64,000 nucleotides of DNA from Polytrichum commune (Eukaryota; Streptophyta; Polytrichopsida; Polytrichales; Polytrichaceae): contig OX485806.1 of NCBI GenBank assembly GCA_950295325.1, positions 10,540,001-10,604,000 of the forward strand, in the 5' to 3' direction. The notes beneath the pieces are model-generated. The model made no database searches and was not told the DNA's origin. It worked only from the letters and a program-made list of their open reading frames with translations. This document shows, in pieces, positions 11,560-24,067 of this stretch; the first letter of the stretch is position 1, and the number at the start of each line of letters is the position of its first letter. Position numbers and translations under genes: made by a program.

Positions 11560-11900
11560 TTAAAACCATTTTTCTCAAATTATGTGGTATCAAGCTTCAC
11601 AAAATAAGAGGTGTCTACCAATGTTGGTCTTGTATTTAGGTGAATGCATGTTATCAATAATAAACATCAATAATGGTATCAAAGAACCTACCCGTGGGTA
11701 TCAAAATTGTAATACCGATTAAGTATTCATATTTGGTGGGTATGTTAAGAGGTGAAAATCTTTGTTTACATGAGTTATTATTTGGATCAATACTATTCGA
11801 AACCATATTGGTACTAGGGAAATTTTGCCTATTTATGAAGGTTGTTGCACAGTATATAAACCCAAATGGTATTGAAAACAAAAATACGGCCGGGGATTCG
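11560..11900 (+). repeat. R8 repeat family, copy 1
   Basis: Shares GGGGATTCGTGGCACTCA and GGTAT-rich blocks with the reverse complement of 13180-13400; weaker relatives lie at 28430-28830 and 36390-36760. Probably a decayed transposon of unknown type. Confidence 0.5.
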
Positions 11901-13179
11901 TGGCACTCAAGTAAAATCATCCGGTAACGAAAATCGGATGAGTCCATCAAGAAGCTCGGATGGAGCTTACTTTAGTGAAACGCCTCCGAGTTGGCATGTA
12001 AGACCTATTTTCTCCCTCATAGCTATTGTGAACTACTAGCTATTTTGTAAATATCAATTAGTTGGCAAGAAGCAACGATGTGGCATTGGATGCTCTAAGC
12101 CTATTTTCTAACCTCCCATAAGTTGTTTCCAAAGCCATGATGTGGCTTTGAATTCCACATGGTTATTTTGATAAATATCGCAAGATATCAACGTGTGCAA
12201 TATATAATAATGATGTGTTGTCATAGACATTTTTTTGTTCATAATTCATTTATTTTGCATGGGTGTGATTGCTCAAACATTTTTTATATGTCAAAATAAT
12301 ATATATCAACTTATGGTAAATTGGTGAACTCAAAAATAAATTCAATAAAAATAAAAATTTATAAAATTTATTTGAAAATAATTAATATACACCATGTGAT
12401 TTTAAAGATAATTAAATATTTGATGAGAATGAAATATTACAATATTTCAGATAGGCTATAGTCAGAAACTTATGATTTTCTGAGTATACCCCATCCATAA
12501 CATTGTCCCACAAGTCTAATTCCAAATAACATACCATTTATTTATAGCTCACATTATATTACCTAAAAAATAAGATTGATTTTTATATTTATTTTTTGTT
12601 GTATGTTTTATATTCTACATTCATTGTTTCATTTCAAGTTAATTACGTGCTTCATTGATGGTTTCACTTCCGGAATGAAATCCCAATCAATTGCTTATTT
12701 ACTAATTGGAAGTGCACAAATATATATTGGATTTTAGACCTTGAACTAAAGTGCAATCAATATGGGATTTGTAGTCAAGCGGCCTTCAAGAATGCAAGGG
12801 CAATGTTTTTTTTCGAAGTTGGGCGGGATGGACAACAATTTTTGATTGGGTTCAGAAGTTTCTTTAGAGGGTTGCCCTAGCCCAGATTTGACACCCCCGA
12901 AAGTTCGTGAGGGGGTATTTAATGTCCGCCCATATTAATTTCTTAAAATTAACCGGACTTGTAATCATAGGTTGGCAACGCATGATGCACCCATTTGTTT
13001 CTATATGAGGCATTTTTATTTTATCTAACCCCCTTTGTATTATTGCCTTAAGTATTAGATTAGACTAGGATCATTTAGAACTACTAAAACTTGGTATTTT
13101 TGAAACCCTTGAGACAAGGAGCCGACAACGTGAGGTAGTGTCTAAAGTGGTTCATCTCATCTGCAAAGATGAATGAACT
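11901..13179. other. AT-rich intergenic stretch
   Basis: No open frame with recognisable motifs. The block lies between two inverted R8 copies and may be the interior of one larger decayed element. Confidence 0.5.
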
Positions 13180-13400
13180 CTCACCAATGAAAATACATGA
13201 GTGCCACGAATCCCCGACCCAAAAATACCGTCAAATATCCATACCATACTGGTATCAAAATATGGCAAGGGTGAGAGAGGCCATACATGAACACTCGATT
13301 GCAAAGTATAGTAGGTACTAGGTGGTCTTAAGTCTTCCTTCCAACTAGACCACCAAGTGGACATAACATGTATCATACTGAGGCCACTACACTCCTAGGG
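13180..13400 (-). repeat. R8 repeat family, copy 2 (inverted)
   Basis: Reverse-complement match to 11860-11900 and to the GATACCAGTRTGGTATGG block at 36455. Confidence 0.5.
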
Positions 13401-13884
13401 AATTAGGGAATTAGCCTTTTTAACAACATCTTGATGATTTCTAATCCCATAAACATTTTGACTTCCTAGACTTTACGTTCAATTTCATTATATTAAAAGT
13501 ACCTAACCTCACTATCCCAATATCCAACATTAAGAACCTAATAAAATTTATGCACCAAAACACCATAAAATACCTCACATACTTAATACTAAACAAGAGA
13601 AAACTAGACTAGAGACAAGCACTCATGGCTCCTCCATCATAACAACCATCATAGCAACCCCCGCATTAATTTTGTGGCATATCTACACCACATCTATAGA
13701 GCCCACCTTCTAAAAAGAAGGAGTTACACCTTCCCTGCATCACAATGGGTGGTGATCAAATGTATGGAGAACGCACTCTCATTCTCGTCGGTGCATGAAC
13801 ACCATCATTTCTTTTTCTTTTCCTTTCTTATAAAAGAATGTGAAATCCTTATTATAGATACTCGGATCAGTGTCCAAAGAGGTT

Positions 13885-14075
13885 TTTGAGCATAATTGGT
13901 TGATATCCTAATGTTTCAAGTCCAACTGGTTACATCCTTTATGAATTTGAAGTATATTCTATAGATTCCTCTAAACTGATGAGTAATTTTCCTGAAGTTT
14001 TGAACTTGAACTTCTTATTTCTCAAACTCAACCAGTTCATCTGTAACTAGTGATTGGTTCTCCCCGTTCATTGAC
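13885..14075 (+). repeat. R3 dispersed repeat, copy 1
   Basis: Matches 25565-25780 in the same orientation (GAGCATAATTGGTTGATATC versus GGGCATAATCGGTCAAGATC, and a common ending TCTCCCCRTTCA). No coding motif. Confidence 0.6.
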
Positions 14076-14501
14076 CCAAAATAGAATAGGAAAATGGCAA
14101 TTCCAGTCCAACACTGCTATGTACTTTCTAAGGTCACATAGTCAAACCATTCACTTGCAATAAACTTGTAGATGCAAAGGTCTGTGGTCTCTCCATTTTC
14201 AATCCTGTTGTGAAACAGGCTGGCATTTTCCCCGGGGTGTGGATCGCCCATAATTCCAATAACTCATGGATGATGCACATACTATCTTGCAGATGCATTC
14301 AACATAATTCAGCATCAAAAATTCATCTGAAATCTCTAGAAAAAAATAGATTAGGCTGGTGCTTTTGTACAAGAATGCTGAACAATATCCTTGCATTAAT
14401 AACATGACAGATACTAACATTAAGATAAATTTCTTTCTTCCCATGCTATGATTAGTGTCTGTCATGCTATTGAAGCAAGGGAGGAAAACTAAAGTATACC
14501 T

Positions 14502-17500
14502 TCAAGTTTTGGTTCTCATCTCAACAAGTTCAATTGGAACAGACAAAGTGGAGAGTTTTGATGGAGGGAGAATATCTGAAGCATTGAGAAGTTGTGTACA
14601 CAGTAGTCCCCACTTTGCCATAAGATACTCAAGCGACCGATGCCCACTGCAAATCAAGCAAACCAAGTTGTCAATCCTGTAATTACGTAACATTGTCAAC
14701 CAACCTACACATTAGAGTTGACCTTTAACTCAATGGGATTTTTCGTCGGGTGTTGGTCCTGTACGATTTTCCATTGGTTGTTTTACTTACAAAATCGATA
14801 AAATGTTTTTCCACTTGTGGTGCATGCTTGGAGGTAGTGATTGGATTTGATTAAAGAACAACCTACTTCGGTTCATTAAGGCCAAACTCATTTTAGCATG
14901 CCAAAATGAGTTAGACCTCCAATGAACCAATGTAGAATGTTCTTCAACCAAACCTCCACATTACCTTCTCCAAGCACACACCAAAAACTTACTGAACATG
15001 GAAGGTGTTGTATGCAACAACCAACTCCCGACCAAAAGTCATATTGAGTTACGAAAACTCAGTTGTCAGGCCTCTTACAACCTCAACTTCAAAGTCAATA
15101 TGTGGGTATCCCAATACCCCAGATTTACTAGAACATCAAAAGTGGATATGCTTTGTGGGAACACAAAAGACTAAGGAATCAACTCACAACTTAAATTGCA
15201 AAACTTGGCCATAACAATCCACTTTTCAAAATTCATGAAATATGATGAGTTCCAAGGTTGGATTTCAGACCTTCGTGGCTGATATGTAGTGATGAAAACA
15301 GAATCAGGCATTCCTTGTAATAAGAATTTTACAGTGGCAAATAGGTCGTCAAAATCTGCAACCAGTGATGTACTAATAGCTGAGTAGGAAATAAGTATCA
15401 TTGGTAAGATCTCGTGTTTTTCTGCAATTAATTTTTGTGCAGAGAAGACCTCTTGAGGGCTTACACCTAACGTATGTGGGTGTTAGTCGGTTGGTTTTCC
15501 TTTTTCTCTATCTTCTATTGATAAGAGTTAAGTCTTCAAATTTGTGTTGCATTAGCAAATCTATGATAAAACATCAACAAAAACCAAATTGAAAATCAGA
15601 CCTCCCCTAATTTAGTTATGGTTATCGAAGTGCACGTCTGTTGATTTCTTAGCCCTCCCAATTGTGTTCACTTTTGAGTGCGGAGTAGTTAATAAAATTT
15701 GAAGATGTAGTCCAATCTCTTTTAAATGTGTGTCTTTATGGTCTAGTTCTTTGATCCTCACCTACCCACATACGAATCAAATAAAGGTGTTAGATTAAGA
15801 AAAGTAACATAATAACACCCATATACCCATGGAAATTTAATTATGAGTGCTATTTTCCTTCTCAAGAGTAGAAGGCAACTCCATCTTTCAAATGCTACAA
15901 TTTGAGGTTGTAAGCCAGTAGAAGATAGTTTTTGATACCTTTATTAGCATATAGAACATCTGCACCCAGCACAATCTGAGCCGGATGCCGAAAAGTGAAC
16001 GAAGTTGCATTCCACTGGCCCCAAGATAATCCTTGAATCTGGAGTAAAACATCATTCGCTTTAAGTCATTGAAAGGCAAAGTGTACTCAAAGACCTCATA
16101 AATGGATCGCCCATGTAGATGCAATAGAGCTATCCTTTAATTCAACTGGAGTTTTGGTTAGAAATTGGTTGTTTTGCATACAACCTTTCCATGTTCGGTA
16201 AGTTTTTGGTGGATGGTTGGAGCCGGTGTGGAGGATATTCTATAGCGGTTCATTTAGGATCAAACTCATTTTTAGAATTGTTTAGAATGTCCTTCATTCA
16301 AACCTCCACCCTGACTCCAACCATGCACCGGAAACTTACTGAACATGGCAAGTGTTATATGCAAAATCAACCAACTCCTAACCAAAAGTCCAGTTGAATT
16401 AAAGAGTAACTCTAATAAGTTCAAATGCAAGGATAGAGAAGAGCCAGAGAAATTCAAAATCTTCATGAATAGGCATACCTCACAACTAATTCCATTCAAG
16501 GTGCATGTCCGGTGCATGTTCTCAAGAACCTGCAGGACCAAAGGTGAACCACAAGTTGACTTAGGTAAGTGAACCTACACTAGACACTTTCAGCTCTGCA
16601 CCCACTTCTCCTAGGATGCTAAACGTTTGATTAGTACAAGATGATTAGCAAATTCAAATCGAGGCAGTACCCATTTTCCTCACAATCTTTGAAGCTCATA
16701 TGAATACCATATTCATTATCGAGGCAAAGATTCACTTTCTTCTAGAATGATCATATAGGTCAACCCCCAAATTATGATGACTACTGAACCTAGAACAGTT
16801 GACAAAATTTTGAGCACACAGTCCAATCTCTTTTGAACACATAATGTCTTTCTGGTGTCCATTTTTGATCCACACCTAACCACACAACGCTCAAATACAA
16901 GTGTCCGATTAAGACAAGTAACCAAATTATGCCCCAATCACCTTTTCAAGCACAGAGCAAAGAGGCAAATTCTTCCATAGTACTACCCTACAACTCTTTT
17001 CCTCACAGGACAATCATCTTGAATACAATCACTTGCTGAAAAATTATGTCTAGAGAACAAATTATGTAAAGAACGCCGTTGCCATGACAGAGAGAGAGAG
17101 AGAATTGTCACAAATTTGCATTGTCAGGTCCTCACAATCAGATACTGCTCATTGCACACATCTATAATACTCCGAAAAATTGGTGTTTGAGATTAAGTTT
17201 GCGAGCAAGTGTAACCTGAGGTTGGTCTTCTCGATCTGTTAACACAACGGCGGCTCCAATTTTCGCTGCCACAACACCTGGCAGTGCAGTGCCTGCACCA
17301 ATCTGCTCAACAATCATCAACTTCAAAATATGGTTACATTACAGACTATCAATTCTTGCCCCCTTTCCCCCAGTTTATTAACAAGCAGTAGGTTATTTCC
17401 TTGAATATTGCGAAGTCATACAATAACAAGAGCAGCACTTGGAAGAGATTTTAACACACACAGAAAGAGTTGTGGCACCTCTAAAACCCTAGCTCCAGCA

Positions 17501-17828
17501 AATCGCTGACGGTTTTGCCAAATGTAGTCTGCCAACACAATGCTACATGGCCACACATATAACCCATACTCCTCTTGCATCACCTGCACCAACCAACCGT
17601 CGGCATGATTAAATTAAAACATTGTCACAGAAAAATCGCTTTGCAATTACATATGCAGTAGCAATAGTTGACGTTACAAAAGCTTACCTCGGAGATGGAG
17701 ACGGTCAGGCTTTGAGGATTCTCATTAAAATCTTGAAAATGGTGGTGAGAGACTGTCATCATGTGTGCTTCATCCTCTTGCCTCCCACTCCTCTTCTTCC
17801 TCTTCTTCCTCTTCGTCATTTCCGCCAT
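14502..17828 (-). CDS. METTL23: METTL23-like protein methyltransferase
   Basis: S-adenosylmethionine-dependent methyltransferase of the METTL23/FAM86 class (seven-beta-strand fold, protein targets). Seven exons join in frame: 17688-17828, 17479-17583, 17216-17302, 16479-16529, 15939-16038, 15271-15355 and 14502-14646, giving 237 residues, the usual length for plant homologues. The SAM-binding loop is EIGAGTALPG (82-91), followed by VLTD (102-105), VLENMHRTC (112-120), SWGQWN (133-138) and the family motif IVLGADVLY (150-158), then FDDLFATVKFLL and VFITTY. The second Met (residue 23, in MMTVSHHHF) matches the usual start; the first adds a basic KRKKRKKRS stretch that could be a nuclear signal. 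Introns 3-6 each hold a short dispersed element. Assignment is firm; the substrate is unknown. Confidence 0.92.
14715..15060. mobile_element. PAL1 palindromic MITE, copy 2 (METTL23 intron 6)
   Basis: 346 bp, self-complementary end to end with a centre near 14890 (ACTCATTTTAGCATG / CATGCCAAAATGAGT). Same termini as the copy at 1834-2201. Confidence 0.88.
15644..15806 (+). repeat. R1 repeat, partial copy (METTL23 intron 5)
   Basis: Contains AGTCCAATCTCTTTT and CTCACCTACCCACA, aligning with 16790-16920. Confidence 0.6.
16127..16412. mobile_element. PAL1 palindromic MITE, copy 3 (METTL23 intron 4)
   Basis: 286 bp with the family termini (TATCCTTTAATTCAAC at one end, TACTCTTTAATTCAAC at the other strand's end) and mirror-image interior. 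Somewhat shorter than copies 1 and 2. Confidence 0.85.
16565..16940 (+). repeat. R1 repeat, near full-length copy (METTL23 intron 3)
   Basis: Longest clear copy of family R1, used as reference. Aligns over about 370 bp with 53038-53395 and, inverted, with 537-880. Ends are weakly inverted (AAGTG...CACTT) but not a clean terminal repeat. Confidence 0.75.
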
Positions 17829-17856
17829 ATCCTACTAGTTCATTCGAATCGTCGGT

Positions 17857-17865
17857 AACCCTAAC
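17857..17865 (-). promoter_or_regulatory. telo-box-like motif upstream of METTL23-like gene
   Basis: AACCCTAAC lies about 30 bp upstream of the ATG; further AACCCTAA units follow at about 17946 and 18076. Confidence 0.4.
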
Positions 17866-17868
17866 AAG

Positions 17869-18090
17869 TATCAGGTATAAAACATGGTCTGCGAAGGCTT
17901 GGAAAGTTGAAATGGAGATTTGTTGGCATGAAACTGCAACTCATAAACCCTAACCCTCCACCATGAACAAACAGTGGTGGATTCTATGCCCCTAACAAGA
18001 ATCAAGCATAAAACATGGTCTGTGAAGGATTGCACGAATAAAATGGAGATTTGTTGGAATGAAACTGAACTCATAAACCCTAAACCCTGT
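17869..18090 (+). repeat. Two-unit tandem duplication upstream of METTL23-like gene
   Basis: Two units of about 125 bp, each with TATAAAACATGGTCTG or CATAAAACATGGTCTG, GGAGATTTGTTGG and CTCATAAACCCTAA. The duplication multiplies the telo-box-like motif. Confidence 0.7.
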
Positions 18091-18179
18091 TACATACACA
18101 AAAAGTGGCTGATCCTATTACACCAATATATTGGTTTTGGGCCTAGATTCTGCTATGAAGAAAGAAGATTGTAACACAT

Positions 18180-18796
18180 GTGTGTTGAGGCTAAAAGTGA
18201 GCAGTCTAATCGTCCTAAATGTACTATTGCAAACTGTAGATGTACACAAAGCGTGGTTTTGTTAATACAGGACATTTAATTTTCACTAACAACTTACCCA
18301 ATTGTTTTCAGTTTCTACAGAAACTGATTCAGGGTAATCGGCTTTGATTCCATAGCTGCCATATTCTGGAGCTGAACCCCACAAAAAAATTATTCCCTCT
18401 TGACAAAATTGAACTTGATGGTATTCATGGTCATTCAACAAAGGAATCACCCAACTTGATGGGGCTGTGAATTATTGCACTCAAAACAAGCCTTTTAGAA
18501 GAAGAGATCAGAACAGAGGGACAAACTTTGATCTGCTGCAATTTCTTAGTCTGCATTTTCGAGTTTTCAGCTTACCATGAACAGGTAAGTGATTAGGTAG
18601 CTCTAATGTATTACTAATCGATTTATCGAATGAGATGATGCTTTCAGAAATTCTATCTATGAAAGAAAGATTGAATTTATCTTTCTTTAATAACAAGTTT
18701 CCTAAAAGTTGGCACCTATTTGACATGAGTACTTAAAAAGAATACCAGCTATTACTATCCATAACTACTCATAATTAAGATAGAGCAATTAAAATA
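18180..18796. other. Intergenic stretch, nothing recognised
   Basis: A minus-strand frame at 18508-18726 (72 codons) shows no family motif and I treat it as chance. Confidence 0.5.
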
Positions 18797-19030
18797 GGGG
18801 AATTGTTAAATCGACCACATAGTTTGTTAAAGTGGCCACAAAGATGTTTCACAAGGTCACATGATCTGTCAAAATTTTATTTTTCATTGTACACAAGAAG
18901 AGGAGCAAGGTATCAGCTCTGTGTGAGAATTAATACACTTGGCCAACTTAGATGACAAGTCAGAGCCTAATTGACACCTTGCATATTGACTGTGGTCGTT
19001 TTAACCAGTGTGGTCGATTTAGCAATCCCC
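18797..19030. mobile_element. Small inverted-repeat element (MITE), unclassified
   Basis: 234 bp with inverted ends GGGGAATTGTTAAATCGACC and, from the other strand, GGGGATTGCTAAATCGACC; similarity continues for about 35 bp. The flanks (ATA and TTA) do not give a secure target duplication. Confidence 0.75.
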
Positions 19031-20377
19031 TTAAAAAAGGCAGCAAAGCAGCTGACTCCAAAATCTTCACCACAAGAGTGAGCTTTATTTTACATTGTTC
19101 CTCATCAAGCTTCTTCTCATACAGGTAGTACGCAATTACACTTTCGAAATGGCATACGCTTTGGGTTGGAGTTATGCATTTCCAACCTCATTTTAATTTA
19201 TCCGAGGGCACCTGAATTGTTGCCGGATGCACAGCTTGCAATTGGTAGTGGATGAGCTCCATGGTGAATTGCTAACTGACTTGAACCTGCATTGGTGTTT
19301 GAAGGTTGGAGGCTGATAAGATTACTTGAAGGCCACAGGGGAAGATTATGAGCAACTGGGTGATGGACATCCATGCCAGGGAGGCAAGTAATTGAGATCA
19401 TCAGAGTTGATTTGAGGTTGAATTGTGGCCTTGTAAGATCAACTAGAGGACATGAGTGTACTTCAGGATGAATACTGTTCCCAAACTTCTGCCCTAGCTC
19501 ATTGATGTGTTTCCTCTTGGTATTTTTTTCCTTTCTAGGAAATGCGTGGTAACTGATGTGTGTGGTTCTTTGATATGTTAATTATATCTGGTCAGTTAGT
19601 TCACTTCCATTATGTGGCTTCTATTGAACCATGATGCTTGGCATTTCTTGTTTTGGGATCCTGTGAAATGGCATTTGTCTTTCCAGCTATCAATTTCATT
19701 AGTTGGACTCTGGGTAGATTCTTGGCCCGTTATACCAGTGATCAAAATGCCTGAGTGATGGACTGTCGATGGGTGGAAGAGTATCTTCTTCGATGCCCAC
19801 AATGTGAGGTTATTGAATGTGTGAGATTGGAATCCCTTTGTGTCTGTTCTGGCCACCACAGGCTATGGTGTCTCTGTGTACAGGTAAGGAGCATACTTTG
19901 TAGAGTTTGTTCATCGGGCACTTATTTAAGCCATGCCTCTCCTTGTTATCGAACATAAAATGGTGTGTGTGTATGTGTGTGTATATTTCTTAGTCCTTGC
20001 TGTTTAATTTGCCGTAAGTTTTTGCAAATCACATTAAAATTGCAGTGTTGTCTTCATTTGTGTATTGTGTAATGCACTTTGACAATAATAACATACCTTG
20101 CTATAATGATCATTCAAGTGAGTAAATTGTAATAGGCTGTGAAGGAAATCATAAGAATCTTGTAGCTAGAGATTTACGACCATGACATAACCCACAGGTT
20201 GTAATTGATGCAAATGGACAATACCATAACTGGCTAGAGTCGGATGATGTTTCCGGTTTGTTGGATTTTTGCAATGCCCTGGTTTGTTTCCTGAACAATC
20301 ATTTCGATTGGAAGAGAAGATCTGTTTGATCTTTCCTAAATTGGGCTTTGACTTGTGCTGGCTGTTGGCTTGTGCAG
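19031..20377. other. Intergenic stretch, no gene recognised
   Basis: Several short frames occur on both strands but none carries a domain. A GT-rich microsatellite lies near 19963-19985. The right part may contain 5' sequence of the neighbouring dioxygenase pseudogene, too decayed to delimit. Confidence 0.5.
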
Positions 20378-22217
20378 ATAGAGGAGAAAAATACAAGCCG
20401 ACAACAAGGACAATTATTTTTTAACCGATTTCTTGATGCTCTTTCGAAGGATGATGCTGATGATGGCACATCTGCTACATGTGTTGTTGTTGATGCCTTT
20501 GAGTTGGGAAACCTAACTTCTATACATGCTGAAGGCGCTGGAGGTGTGTTACTTCCATTGCAAAAAGGGCAGTTTCGTCTGGATGGGGCACTACGTCTGG
20601 ATGGGGCATCGATGTAATTAGAAGCACATGTTTATAAGCTTCTACGAGAAGGACGGCCATTCCAAGGTTCACAGACATACTGAGAAAGAGAGGGGAATGT
20701 TTGCAACTCTGGGGCTGCAACTTCCAATAGAAATCGGATACGGAGGAGGCGTGCTGATGGTCAAGCACAAAAATGGGTCAAGGATCTTCCATTTGTGTAG
20801 GGTTGGCTCGACTGGCTTCAGCTACACCGTCTTCTATGGTGATTTCCACCACGAGGTACAAAGGATCACACCCGGGACTCGACTCTGTTTGGCTTTCAAC
20901 TTGATAATTTCAGTTGTTGGAGGTTTGGGTCCAGAGGCATTAAGAGTAATTACTACCGAAGTGCAAAAGGTTTAGAAAAGTCCTGGAGCCTTGGATGGAA
21001 GAGGCGCTACAAAAACAATCAGATCTCTATCCTGAGAAGTTGGTCTTTCCATTAGAACACAAGTATAAACAAGAGAATATGTGTTTTGATCGGCTAAAGG
21101 GGGGAGGGCTACATCGTCACCGAAGTTTTTCCGAAACTCCAAAGACAGTGATGGAGAGCAGTTGCTGGATCTTCATTTTTGTCTGGTGACTAAGCAATCA
21201 AGGAGGAGAATCTGAACCAGATTATGGACATTGTGATTACTTCAGCCCAGATGCAAGGTGGTGTGGTGCTCAAGAATTAGGTGAAGATTCCAGCGACTCG
21301 GATGCCGAATGAGATGACTCAGAGGATGACCATCCTAGCCCATCCACCATGGACAAAGTGCATTCAAAAGAGATAATTAAAGACAAACAATTGGATTGGA
21401 TTGGATCGGATTGGAATGGGGGATGATGTAGCGCCTGCCTTTGAAATGAGCACTAAGGAGCAAATCGCATGATCTGCTAAAAGAGGATGAAAGGGCAATA
21501 CACGTCTACAGGCACATGGCCCTAGCAAACTAGACTAACGAGTGTGTACCATCTGCAAGTCTGGATATGTACAATTGTTCTATTTCCAAGGAGAAAGAAA
21601 AGCGTATAGAAGACGTAGGAAAAGTCGTAAGAGATTGTTGTGTTGATGATTATCTGAACGTTGATACTGCAACAGTGAAAGATGAATTTGGTGAAGATAT
21701 ATCAACATATCATGCATGTCTGGTACTACGATAGCATAGAGGCTGCTATACGAGAGGTTGTTAGCTCATCATTGAGAGAAAGACTTTCAATAGATAATAG
21801 AAGTACGCTACTATGGACATGGACATGGAGGTGATCGTTTGTGAGGGAGAGTCGTCTTCTTATGATCCACCGGACAAAAAAGTGTATGAGGGCCACACAG
21901 GCAATGCTGGTCCTACATTGGAGTATCGGTATCATAGAGCTATGGTGGTTGTCTGGCCTACATTCCTTTCTCATTTTGTGGCTTGTAAAGTAGGTCTTTT
22001 GGAGAGCGTGTTGGAGAGCAATGACATGGGTTTTGATGATAGCTTACACAAAATTATCGATTGTTGTGAAGAGAATCATCGAGAGGTATGGACATATTCT
22101 CGTGAGGATTCGATCACCGTGCAACTGTCAAATCTTTGCCTGGACAGAGATGGATTTGGAGGCGTAGCTCATGTCCTCGAATTGTTGTCGAAAGTTTCTT
22201 ATTCTTGCGTGGAGTAA
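20378..22217 (+). pseudogene. 2-oxoglutarate/Fe(II)-dependent dioxygenase-like pseudogene
   Basis: Fragments in several frames match, in order, a plant/fungal 2OG-Fe(II) oxygenase family related to prolyl 4-hydroxylases. A leader fragment sits at 20378-20617. The catalytic part at 20644-20975 includes FYEKDGHSKVH, TEKERGMFATLGLQLP, FHHEV and TPGTRLCLAFNL. Next comes YPEKLVFPLEHKY near 21040, then HTGNAGPTLEYRYHRA near 21890-21940. The frame changes near 20640, after a TAG near 20973-20975, and repeatedly between 21100 and 21800. The iron ligand motif HxD reads HRH (20670-20678), so the Asp ligand is lost, while the distal His and the 2OG-binding Arg are kept. The number of breaks makes a working gene unlikely, though unrecognised introns could explain a few of them. 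Confidence 0.78.
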
Positions 22218-23761
22218 ACCCAGAAAATTTATATTTATACATTACAACAAAATCCACTCTAATAAATGAATGTGTGGAGAGTACAGGAGGCACATCCAAG
22301 TAGCCTGAAAGTCAAGGATTCGTGCCAAATTTTGTTTTCCGAAGGCTGCTATATGAGGACATTTAGCCCAGTGCATGCAAAAAGACATGTTTAATTCTTC
22401 GTTTTATCACATCAAAAGTAGGCCTTCTAAGAGGATCTGCATACCAACATTTGATTATCAGTGTCTTTGGTTGAGAATAAATCCACCTCATTTCAGTAAA
22501 CGTTTTCAGTTTTGGAACTCAAACTCAACCACGCTGGTTAAGTGCTGAGTTTTGTCACAGTTTGGAGAGTTTTTTCTGTAGGATTTCTGTCCTTAAATCT
22601 GCATTCTTTGCACATCCCCTTCAACTCTGACTTAGATAAATGAGCCAATTCATCTCAAGTGACTTGGACCATACTAATTCAGGGTCTTTAAAGCTGATTT
22701 CGGTGTCAAATCAACTAGAACTAATAACCTCCAGGCTGCATTGTAGTTCATGGATTTTATGTTGGATGGATGAGAGGGACGCTCGTATGCGATAATTCCC
22801 TCTCTCCATTATTGAAGGGACTGATGGGACAATGAAAACCCTTTGACCTGTTGAAGTGGTTACCATCCTCCATAATTGGATGCTTGCATTCTATGGCAGA
22901 ATACCTAGAAAGCGGAGAACAACAAATTAGACTTCCTTCGACTCCCACAACTAGGTGCATTTGCAATGGGGTGGGAGGAGGATTTCCTCCCTAATTTCCC
23001 ACATTCATTCTGATTCCAATGCGCTCAATGTCATTGGTAGAGGGTTCCAATGCCTTCCAACATTTCAACTCTTGACGTCCATGACATGTGTTCCTAATTT
23101 CTTCAACAAAATATAATATCGCCCCAATCACGAGCCCTGCAAGTGCATTCATCACGAGGCGATCGTCAAGCGCCAGAAAGAGTCCTCGATTTTCAACCCT
23201 GAGATGCATATTGAGAAGTCATGTTTCACCTCTTGAGTAAAATTTGTTGCAATCGGTATGATCGTCGAAACCAAGCAACAACTAAGTTAAGATGCGCTGC
23301 AAATAATTGTACAGATTGATTGATATTATGCATGGTTGGTGATATTATACCATACAAGCAAAGGGGCATGCAAATTACGAGCATTGTCAACACCTGTATG
23401 TACTAAGCTTAGGTGATGGAAATAGTTCAAGCAGCCTTGCGTTTGAGTCCTTTAAGGATATCAGGGCAGGCATGTAAGCTTAAGTTGAATCAGTTGGAAG
23501 CCTTTACAGCTCTCGGAAAAGTTTTTTGTTTTAGCGGATTGGACCATAAAATGAACACCTAAATCCTTCAATTAGTATGGTGAGATTAAGGTGGGATGAG
23601 CAAGCCATAAACCTATAGGGGATAGGTTTTTACCAGGACCCTTAATATGGTTGTCATGAATCCTAAAAGGATGACCAACTATCAATGCAAAAAAAATCTC
23701 CTAGCAACATGTCATAAGTGTTGTATGCTTGTCGTACCTCCAAATATATGTCATGAATCTT
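22218..23761. other. Intergenic stretch, nothing recognised
   Basis: Unique-looking AT-rich DNA between the dioxygenase pseudogene and the Mpo1-like gene. A hydrophobic minus-strand frame at 22991-23209 has no family match. Confidence 0.5.
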
Positions 23762-23831
23762 GAGAGAGAGAGAGAGCGCTTTGAGGGTGGAGGGAGTTGA
23801 GGGGGTTGTTGGTCTCTCTCTCTCTCTCTCT
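23762..23831. repeat. Inverted GA/CT microsatellite pair
   Basis: A (GA)n run at about 23762-23776 is mirrored by a (CT)n run at about 23813-23831, so the two can pair as a stem around a G-rich loop. Confidence 0.8.
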
Positions 23832-23838
23832 TATAAAA
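23832..23838 (+). promoter_or_regulatory. Candidate TATA box of the Mpo1-like gene
   Basis: TATAAAA directly after a CT-rich tract, 230 bp upstream of the chosen ATG. Spacing fits a plant core promoter with a moderately long leader; no transcript evidence. Confidence 0.4.
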
Positions 23839-24067
23839 ATAGATGTGTAATAATAAAAAAATGGGTTATGTGGATGGGAGGAGCATGCAACCTTGCCCAA
23901 AATAACCTCAAATACCAACTATTTAGAGAATCACTTTCCAATGACCATAGGAGGTGCTCTAAAGATAACTCTAACAATTTGAACATGGAGATCTAAGAAA
24001 TGTATTGGCTGGGACACATCAGCGAGATCTGGCGTCCCCTGATCCGTGCCCGTGTCCGTGTGGGAGA

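Noticed and set aside
11686-11706. ACCTACCCGTGGGT as another end of the hAT-like MITE
   Set aside because: The match stops after about 13 bases and no partner end or target duplication is present.
22991-23209. Hydrophobic minus-strand frame as a membrane protein
   Set aside because: No recognised family, no splice partners and no repeats; consistent with chance.
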